Below are positions 56,160-64,000 of a stretch of DNA of 64,000 nt, piece by piece (positions within the stretch are counted from its first letter, which is position 1; every line of letters starts with the position of its first letter). The position numbers and the translations under genes are program-made. Under the pieces are notes generated by a model. The model had not been told where the DNA came from. It was given only the letters and a program-made list of their open reading frames with translations, and searched no databases. The DNA is taken from contig OY986969.1 of the NCBI GenBank assembly GCA_963920575.1, forward strand, positions 17,779,288 through 17,843,287. The letters are read 5' to 3'. This DNA comes from Narthecium ossifragum (lineage: Eukaryota; Streptophyta; Magnoliopsida; Dioscoreales; Nartheciaceae).

Positions 56160-57083
56160 TTGTTCTCAAGTCACCCGCTCCCACGGTAGATCAGGCAATC
56201 AGCGCCTTTCCCTCGTCACAGACCACCGCCCATTGCCACCGACCGTCGCCCGTCGCCACCTCTTTGGCCGTCCCCGTCCCTCCAAACCATCGCTAAAACC
56301 TTCATCATCGAGTTCCCATTCTACCTGAATCGTCCACGCCCCCAAGCACCCTCTCTTCCGACGCCAGTGAGTCTCCCATGTTTCCTCCAGCATCGTCGCT
56401 CCCCTCTTCCACCGCCTCCCACCTCCCCTAACCACCTCCAGAACCTCCTCCAGATCGCCACAAACCTTCCACCACCTTCAAAACTCAACCTTGTTGCGTG
56501 GATCGGCGGATTCTACTTCCGACGATCCTCCACTGCGCCGGCCATCTTCGATCCGCCTCCTGGAACTCCAATTCTGCAATTAAATCTCATAGGTGAGTTC
56601 CTTAGGCCTCTGTATCCACAATTCCCTACCTCAATTCGAGCCCGAACCGCCGGATTCCAACTCCGGCCATCTCCCTCCAAGCCGTCCACTGCCGTTTCAC
56701 CGCCTGGAGATCACCACTCGTGGATCAGACCATATAGATGGACTCCTTGGCCTTCCACAATTCCATCTCTACTGGTCCCAACCTCCGGCGACGAAGTCTC
56801 ACCATTGATCACTGGCCGACGAGCTCTCAGCTGTCCAATGGCTGATGGACGAGATCCATATGCTCCGAAGCCCAGCTTTTCGATCGGACGGTGTAGATCT
56901 TCAATCAGGATGATATTATGGATCTTGATTATTTGGGTGCTGTGTATGGATGATTTAATGTATTTTATTACTTTAATGTCTATATTTTTAATTTTGTTGA
57001 TGAATGTTTGTACAAGTTTCATGGTAAATTTATACAAAGGAGACCCTGCCGAAATTGTTAATGATTTTTATGCCTTTCTGTAA
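56160..57083 (+). other. GC-rich cargo region of element B
   Basis: It sits where element A has its acidic ORF but shares no visible sequence with it. A 238-codon open frame (56367-57083) has no ATG at its start, is Pro/Ser-rich, and ends in an AT-rich hydrophobic run (MILWILIIWVLCMDDLMYFI). Donor-like AGGTGAGT sites (56592) and the composition suggest a captured host gene 5' region rather than an element gene. I recognise no domain. Confidence 0.4.
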
Positions 57084-58482
57084 TGTTTTCTATATTTTCC
57101 ATTCTATTATATTTGATATTTTGGTAAGGTCCTTTTATGGAAGGTTTTCCTATGGAAACCAATAGTGGGTGATTAATCCGTACACCGATCAAGGGATATT
57201 ATTTTTCTTATTTTTATTTGTCTCTCATATAGCATGATGATTTTTATGATTATATTCTTTTAATATCTTCTAGAGACATTACTTTATTCAGTGGTGATGT
57301 TTTCCTGGTGTGGGCGGTGTGGTGATCTTAATGAGATTAATGACTACACATGGCACGATATTATGGTGATCTCTATCCTTTATTTCTTGCTTTATTTTTA
57401 TGACTTAGTGTAATTGGGGACAATTACATTTAAGTAGGGGGTAGATTCTAGGAATTTAATTCTTATTATTATACATCCCTTGAAATATGTCGAAAGAATG
57501 AAATTATGATATAATTTGACAAAGATGCTTGTTTTAGAAATTTATTTTATGAATTATTCTGAGACTTGTATGTCATATAAGGGATAGTAAATTTTTTATA
57601 TGCATGATATTATTTTTATACTTTAACACTTTTATCATGATTTAAGGATAGCTTGACATATCCTAATGCACATGTTCACTTTCACATTGTAAAGAGTTGA
57701 GATTAGATTTTAAACATGATACTATGATAGATTTACAGCTTTATATCATGTCACTGAAAATAAATGAACACATCTAATTATCTGAATCTAAAAAAAAATG
57801 ATTTTCGACTTAGTAACCGGGCTTTGTGTCTAAACAGTGTGGTGTTCACATAAAACAGTTGAAATTCCTAAAAAAAAACAATAAGGGTTTCATACTTAGT
57901 AACAGGGCAAGGTGCCTAACAAACTGTGTTGTTCGCATAAAACAGTTGAAATTCATGTAAATAAAATAAAATAAAAATTGAATAAAAGCAGAGATTGCTA
58001 TGTGATAAGTGGAAAATATGTGCTTGAATAGGACTATGATCTTGAATAGTTGAAGTGTTTAGATATGAATGATATTCTGAAGCTTGTGGAACCCCATTAA
58101 CACACAAGAGTGTTAAAGTTATTTTTAATCATGATTAAATATGTTGAAGTGATGGAAATATGTTATGACATATTTCGATTTACTGTATTTTTACGTGACT
58201 ATGAATTGAATGATTTATTCATGGATATTATTTTTATTTCATGCATTAGAGTTGATGAATATTGTGATTGATTTCTAATGGCATATTCAAGGGAATGTAT
58301 AGATGTTTGTGGTGTGTCATTCCCGAAAATCCTGAGGAGACTATAACTCCTCTACTGGGGATAGCACAGGGGTTTAAAGGCTTGTTGCACATGTTAAGTG
58401 CAATCGTGAGACCTACGAAAGTGGCTAGTTAGATTTATTGCTTTCTTTTTATATTTTCTTTGCTCGAGGACTAGCGAAGTGT
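57084..58482 (+). other. AT-rich 3' region of element B with two-unit repeat
   Basis: Homologous in reverse to element A 1857-3300. Units at 57808-57868 and 57894-57953 share ACTTAGTAAC and CATAAAACAGTTGAAATTC. No coding. Confidence 0.7.
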
Positions 58483-58495
58483 AAGTTGGGGGGTG
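58483..58495 (+). other. Polypurine tract of element B
   Basis: AAGTTGGGGGGTG immediately before the 3' LTR. Confidence 0.75.
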
Positions 58496-59910
58496 TGATG
58501 AGTCACTAAATATTCATGATTATACCCCTTTATTTAACCTTGTTAGCCCGAGAATGTTTGTATTTGATAGTTTGTTAATTGATTTCAGATTTAATGAAGA
58601 TTCAAGTTAGAAAATACAGAAAAAAGACTAATATGTTGAAATTACGCCGCTCCGTTGTCAGTTTGAAAAGAATTCACCAAAATCTCCAGATAAATCTTAA
58701 ATTCCTAAAATTTGGAGAATTTTTAGAATCCATAAAGAGCTACAACTTTCATGTTGGACCCTTTTTTAAAATTCGTCGTATATTAATACTAGTTTTGAAG
58801 ACTAGGAAGATATTCAGATGCTGGAAAACGGGTGAGTCGACGTTCAGGAGAATATTCTTCAAATATTCCAGATAAGTCTGAATATTATGAAATCTTCGGA
58901 ATCTGAGAGAAGAATTCCTAATATATATCTTTGGTGTTGGACTCATTTTCAAATTCCAGCTTTGATTGGACCCAGTTGCGACCAGAATAGACTGCTAGGA
59001 TTAATCCAGGGAATCCGAATTATAGTAGAAGTCCAACTTAGCCATAACCCTAATTCCGGGAGTTTACCTATAAGAGGTTGTTTGCTGGCCGAAAATTGGA
59101 GGCCCCCATAGAGAGAAAAGAGAAGACGAAGATGCGCCGTGGATCTCAATCATTTTTCATCGAATCTATGGCTTCCATCACAAAGATGAGTGGCTAACTT
59201 CTGTACTTAGGGATCTCATGGAGCTTTAGTGTAGCTTCTTTGTATTTTCTAGTTTGATACTTGTATTCTTTTGCTAGACATGATCTTATAGATACGATTT
59301 TATTGTCAATAGAGTTGAGGGAACAGAGTTCCTTGACATACTTTTAGTTCTACCAGATTTCGGTGATTGATGGTAAAGATCTATAGGATAGTTTTCATGT
59401 AGTTTGTGAATAACTTATGAGATATTTTATGCTTAATGACGATAGGTTGTGCTAAGGTTACCCCGAAGACAATCTATCCTAATCGAAGGTAAAATATGTC
59501 TTTCGAAAACACTTACCTTCTTTTAGAGATTCATGTATGCTTAAGAAGGTATGACTCTATAATGTCTAGATAAGAAAACAAGAGGATAACTAGATGATAC
59601 AAGAAGTGAGACTAAAGTGGATTGAGTAATCCCTAGGCTTTCTCATTAATATATTTCAATCTTTTTACATCGCTTTCTTAATTAGTTTTAATTAATAAGT
59701 TTCTAAAACCCAAATCAATCCTTTACGCTTTAGGTTTTGAGTTCTGAGATTTAATTCTGGTTTCTCCTTCGTAATCAAAGTTTTCCCTGTGTTTCGATCC
59801 CGTATTTCATCACTATTCTACTCCATAGTTTAGTATTTTGAATAAGGGTTTATAAATTCTATTTTTGATTGAGTTTGCATCTGATTTAACGACACGTTTG
59901 CAAGCGATCA
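58496..59910 (+). mobile_element. 3' LTR of element B
   Basis: TGATGAGTCACTAAATATTC to GCAAGCGATCA, 1415 bp, the least damaged LTR of this family in the window; it shows what element A's LTR has lost. A TATAAG box lies near 59087. Confidence 0.9.
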
Positions 59911-60440
59911 TGAGCCGATGGTGAGGGTCTTACCATGAAGGCCAGCTGAACTCCGACAAGCATGGAGGAGGAAGAGGAGGTTTGATTAGCTAAGGAAGTT
60001 GAAATCTCTTATGCGGTAGACTTAAGACCTTTAATTTATTTGTGATTTGAGCATAGATCTTCATGTTTTATGAGTTCATCTTGAGGTATACTTCAAAAAC
60101 AACACATAGGTGAGGTTTTATGACGATTTTGTGAGGTTTTCTTGGATAAATCTCGCCGAAGCTCTAGCCTATAGCAGCTGCTCTCTCTCTTTGTTTTGGT
60201 TGGAAAGGAGCTTGTTATTGGGATGGATTTTGATCCATTTTGTTGATGTTTTCTCTGAAGCTTTATAATTGATGGTTTATGTGGTCGTTCTCTACATGAT
60301 TTCTACTTCTATTTCAGAGGAAATGATCAAGGAATATCTCAGAAAGCTTTGGAGAGGTTGATGTTATGTTATTCAAGGAAAAACAGATTTCTCTTATGAA
60401 ATATTATGTTTTTGATTAGATTAATTCAAGGAAAAACAAG
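59911..60440. other. Flank of element B, no recognised gene
   Basis: Starts TGAGCCGATGGTGAGG. No long ORF. It could be the continuation of the LTR interrupted at 35320, but I could not prove this. Confidence 0.35.
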
Positions 60441-61453
60441 CTCTATTTGGAATCCGAATTCCCGCGTCTGCCCCAGGTAGCTGCCCTAGCTGAGGTATCA
60501 ACCCACTGTTCTGCTCCAAGTCATACGTCACGCCCGACTGCTCTGCAATAAGCGCCTTGCGCCCCTCGCAACCAGCACCTTGTGGGTTCCCTCTGAGTAT
60601 GGTGGTCCACGCTACCTCTCAAAGAAGACGCATGACGCTACTACTGCCACGGCTGTCGCTGATGTCGAAACCTTTGCCTCTACCAACGGATACCCTGTTG
60701 TTCCCCAGATGCAGGAAGAACAACCCCGAAACTCACCACGACCACCAACTAACAGTCCGATGTCAACCCTCACAGTCACCTGTCTCGGTAGTCAGAGCAC
60801 AAAACAAAGGAGTCCCTCGCTGCTCTCTAGCATAGTGACACATGCTACCATGCGGTGCGAGCACCCAGAATAGAGGAGGGTACTTGTAGCCACACCACCC
60901 TCCAAGGGTAGCTACCAGAGAGCAGTGCACGAAACTGCTCTCAAAACACAACCAACAGTGTTCCTAGCGGACCTAACAAGCGCCAGTACGTGTCACTTCA
61001 AAAGGAAGCAAGAAAACCAACAACTTCCAAGTGAGTGACACTCCCTGATGCCCAAGACATCAAGTATCCAGAATACCTCCTTCAACTAGTCCTCTACTGT
61101 CGAAGGATCTCCAACGTCGCATCTGGACCATGACGGGTCCACCTCTCAAGATTCCAAGAGCATAGAGGCAACACACATCATGATCCCTACTCGTTCATCT
61201 CCATCATGAGGGGAGACTCACTGTCAGGCGAAAGAACAGATGACACCGGCATGCATGGACATCTCCCCCTAAGAAGTCATGTCACCCCGGAAATAAGCAA
61301 ACACAGCAGCAAACAAGCTAATTAACCACATCACACAAACGCAAACGGCATGTAAGGATGTTCTAGACCTAGAACTATCACATTCCATACTGAAAAACTT
61401 AACCGCAAGCCTAATCCTATCCCTGGGACCTACAACCTACTCTGATACCAAAC
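60441..61453 (-). mobile_element. Leader (and decayed start of internal region) of a minus-strand gypsy element
   Basis: The minus strand begins with the primer site TGGTATCAGAGTA (61438-61450) for tRNA-Met, then a leader homologous to 1-389. The farther part (60441-61070) has short open frames on both strands but no recognisable gag motif. Confidence 0.55.
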
Positions 61454-62123
61454 TTTCACGCCCTGACCCAGAAAACCCATCCGGACTGGGACGTGAACCG
61501 ACTAAACCTATTCCCAAAATCGAACGGCGAGAGTCTCCCTTGTATTTTCTAAATTTGAACCCTGTATAATTTATAATCTTCACAATAGTTTAAAACGATA
61601 AATCTAGTAGTTCTAAAATCAACATGAGTATTACTCTACTATCACAAATCTCGCTATCTAGTACAGGCATTGATACATCATCTATTTCACCAACCCTCAA
61701 TACATAATTTATACATATATTCAAAATTCCTCAAAGAGAGAAATTATACATTTAATATAACTGCAAATGTACAATTATTAGTAAAAGGGGAAACTCCAGA
61801 GTCCTCGAGCACTCTTCGAAACTTCAAATCCACGATCACCTCGAGAACGTCGCGCCATCATCTCTATAAGACCACTTGAAAGGGAAGGAATTGCATCAAC
61901 CTGCATCCCCAATGCAGCCCGGATAAGAGCGAGCAACAAAGCTCGGCAAGGTTCTACTCTACTCTACGTCACACAGAAAGGAAGGGAAACTACAAAGTCC
62001 CGGGTTCTTTCTCATCTCTAAGAGAAACTCACATTACGTCTACCGCCTACCCCAGGAAACGCGGCATGTGACCTCCACTGTCAACAGTCGTCCCTCTCAA
62101 CAACCAAGCGCCCAGTGCTGAAC
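61454..62123 (-). mobile_element. 5' LTR fragment of the tRNA-Met-primed gypsy element
   Basis: It adjoins the primer site. Its terminal CA is mutated (TTTCACGCCCTG where the copy at 390 has TGTCACACCCTG). It shares with the solo LTRs the block around GCAGCCCGG...AGCTCGGCAAGGTTCTACTC. It is cut at 62123 by another LTR. Confidence 0.65.
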
Positions 62124-63833
62124 TGTCACGCCCCGCCCCAATTAAATACAAAATATCCCAAAAATTCTAAAAACTTTCGACATGACCCATGGGCACGGGC
62201 ACGTGATCACACAATTTACAACCTGTCAACAGATACAACCACACATCCTATGATAACTCATCTAGTATTTAAAACATTCTCGTCTCTTTCATTCATTTAT
62301 GTGCATAGGATTTCAGTCATCAAATACAGGTTTGAGCCACGAGACTACAATATACAATTTTCCCATAATTCAGCATGCACAAAGCGTCAAATACACAAAT
62401 GGAGAGTTAAGGTAGAGTACAGAATAAAATTAGGATACAACCCACAACCCTCTACCTACTACAAAACTAACTCTCAATCAACAAGTACAAAACTGACGCC
62501 TCGTCACCGCTGACCACCTCCATGTGGTGTACTGGTCTCGGGCCTACCTTCTGCACAACAGAAACCCAAGGAAAAAATGAGCTCGAAAGCCCAGTAGGAG
62601 TCACCTGACGACAATCTAGGACACTGGTGCACGCAACCTATCCTAGTATACTTCCCAAGTATGGTCTGGCTAGTATGGGTAAGTCTTACATGCATAGCAT
62701 CGCGTCCGGCAGCCAACGCTAGCCCGTACCCCTATAGACTCTATACCTGGCCCCAGTATACTAGTATAGGTACAACATCCACCTATACTAGTATCGTCTG
62801 GCAAGTATGGGTACGTCTTACATGCACAACACCGCGTCCGGCCGCCAACGCTCACCCAGACCCCTATAGACTATATACAGGCCTCAGTATACTAGCATAG
62901 GTCCAACATCCTCAGTTAGATCAAAACCTCAAGTCAAGTCAAAGTCCTTGATCGACATACGGAGATCAAAATCCATCCGTCAACTCGTCGACATATCCCC
63001 TAGACTCTGACTAGTCTAGCTACAGGACCTGACTAGACCCAACCACAATCCCTGTCTTAAGATAGCCTGACATTCCTAGCATGTATGCATAAGCCACACA
63101 ACATCATAATATAATCAAATATAGAAATTCATAAGTTCTCATATATGCATACAATATAGGAAAAGCTTAGTATAACATTCCATAGAATAATTAAGCAAGT
63201 ACATGGCTCAACTAGCCCAACCCACCATAACATAGCATGCAACCATCATCACAAAGGTATAGCTATACAACATGGCATACAACACAGCATTGCATCACAT
63301 ATAAACATAACACAACATATAGCAGGCATATCATACATACACACATTCCTAGTAGGAGGTAACTCCTACCTCAAAAGGCGGTTGACGTGAAATCCCTAAG
63401 CCCTGGGGTCGACGTCACGCTCCGAACTCTGACGGCCACCCACCCGATCGCCTAAAGAACAAGAACAAGGAAAGCGGTCAGGTAGGCTCTAGACGCGATT
63501 AAAATTACTAGAATTAGATCAATCTCAAAAAGCAGATCGAAACGGCAAGCAAAATGACGAAATCAGACGTCGAAAGGATCGGCGCACGTAGCGAACAACT
63601 AGCGTGCACTGCGCGCACAGGGTGCTGGCCAGCACACCAAGGCAGCAGCTGCTCACGCGCACAGCATTGTCATCCTCTCCAGGAAGATCGTCGGAGCTCC
63701 GTCGGATCTCCAAACCAGGGTGCTCAAGCATCGGGAAGATAACCACCAGAAAAGGAGGGAAGCTACTAGTTGTCCCTAGCACAAAGTCCAGAGTGAGGTC
63801 GACGGCCATGGACAGAGAATGGCCGGTCGGAAC
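62124..63833 (-). mobile_element. LTR of the TGTAAGGACC family (-), truncated
   Basis: The plus-strand reading starts TGTCACGCCCCGCCCC, the reverse of the family 3' end. The 143-bp tandem units are present around 62630-62910 and GC-rich U3-side sequence follows. It is cut before its own start by the LTR at 63834, so it is shorter than the 2594-bp copy at 52538. Confidence 0.75.
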
Positions 63834-64000
63834 TGATGAGTGCATGAAAGTGCACTCTGAACAGCCTTATAACCATCTCAATTGCTAGATTATTATCCTT
63901 AATCAACATCTTTATTACTATTTTTATATCTATATGTTGCTTCACATAGTTGTGTTGAAAATGCAGAAAAAAGGAGCAAAGAAGCTGAAAAGATTACATG
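63834..64000 (+). mobile_element. Start of another Athila-type LTR (runs off right edge)
   Basis: Begins TGATGAGTGCATGAAAGTGC and continues to AGCTGAAAAGATTACATG. This parallels the opening of element C's LTR (TGATGAGAATGCATAATG, later AAGCTGAAAAGAGTGCATGG). Only 167 bases are in view. Confidence 0.6.

Larger units (their letters stand above)
35321..59910 (+). mobile_element. Athila element B (Ty3/gypsy), two LTRs, interrupted twice
   Basis: 5' LTR 35321-36725, Asp-tRNA primer site, palindrome-rich leader, gag, protease, RT, RNase H, integrase, hairpin motif, second palindrome module, cargo, polypurine tract, 3' LTR 58496-59910. Element C (41748-52032) and a solo LTR (52538-55131) sit in its integrase. 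Without them it is about 11.7 kb, normal for Athila. The LTRs differ at roughly one base in ten by eye, so B is much older than C. All reading frames are broken. I found no target duplication around the two LTRs. Confidence 0.88.

Noticed and set aside
56367..57083. A membrane-protein gene (238-codon frame with hydrophobic end)
   Set aside because: The frame begins at a GTG without an ATG, the first part is low-complexity Pro/Ser, and the hydrophobic end is simply AT-rich sequence; kept only as cargo.
60557..60873. Two overlapping ~95-codon frames in the leader region
   Set aside because: Different frames of the same degenerate sequence; no gag motif on either strand.

Overview
The window is nuclear DNA of a flowering plant. 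It is made almost entirely of nested, mostly dead transposable elements. The evidence is Athila- and Tat-lineage Ty3/gypsy polyproteins with Asp-tRNA primer sites, Ty1/copia fragments, a 5S-derived Cassandra-type LTR, a hAT element with a TTF/MYM-type transposase, fragments of two plant genes, and a nuclear tRNA-Thr(AGU). The depth of nesting suggests a large, repeat-rich genome, probably pericentromeric or other heterochromatin. I cannot place the species. I see no intact protein-coding host gene; the tRNA is the only feature that looks intact and functional.

Layout. 1-649: 5' leader and LTR of a minus-strand gypsy element primed by tRNA-Met. 734-1347: 3' part of a ribosomal protein L3 gene, with one intron. 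1569-1856: copia fragment (-). 1857-9660: Athila element A (-), which has lost protease, RT and RNase H by deletion. 9661-20611: Tat-lineage element D (+), with an antisense plant-mobile-domain ORF. D's integrase is split by an outer solo LTR (12330-16937), which is itself split by an inner solo LTR (12905-15345); both have perfect 5-bp target duplications. 22071-22144: tRNA-Thr. 23287-27318: putative TIR element holding a membrane-protein gene fragment and a minus-strand solo LTR (24147-26564). 28819-33337: complete-ended hAT element with 12-bp TIRs and an 8-bp TSD, carrying a Cassandra-type solo LTR. 33338-35147: copia gag/protease/integrase remnant (+). 35321-59910: Athila element B (+), whose integrase is interrupted twice, by complete Athila element C (41748-52032) and by a solo LTR (52538-55131). 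59911-64000: more gypsy LTRs in minus orientation and the start of another Athila-type LTR.

Themes. (1) Insertions can be ordered by nesting: D before its outer LTR before its inner LTR; B before C and before the 52.5-kb solo LTR; copia before hAT before Cassandra. (2) Five solo LTRs against one two-LTR copy with a discernible TSD (C) points to strong LTR-LTR recombination, and element A shows two microhomology deletions. (3) Unrelated families carry arrays of short self-complementary GATCGATC or GGTCGACC motifs. Element B, and less regularly A, carries a related palindrome module both in its leader and downstream of integrase. A small AGGCAA-loop hairpin with a compensatory base change follows pol in all three Athila copies. 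These non-coding structures, the antisense plant-mobile-domain ORF and the differing cargo of elements A and B are the most interesting signals. Coordinates of LTR ends with TSDs are precise; ends without TSDs are approximate.
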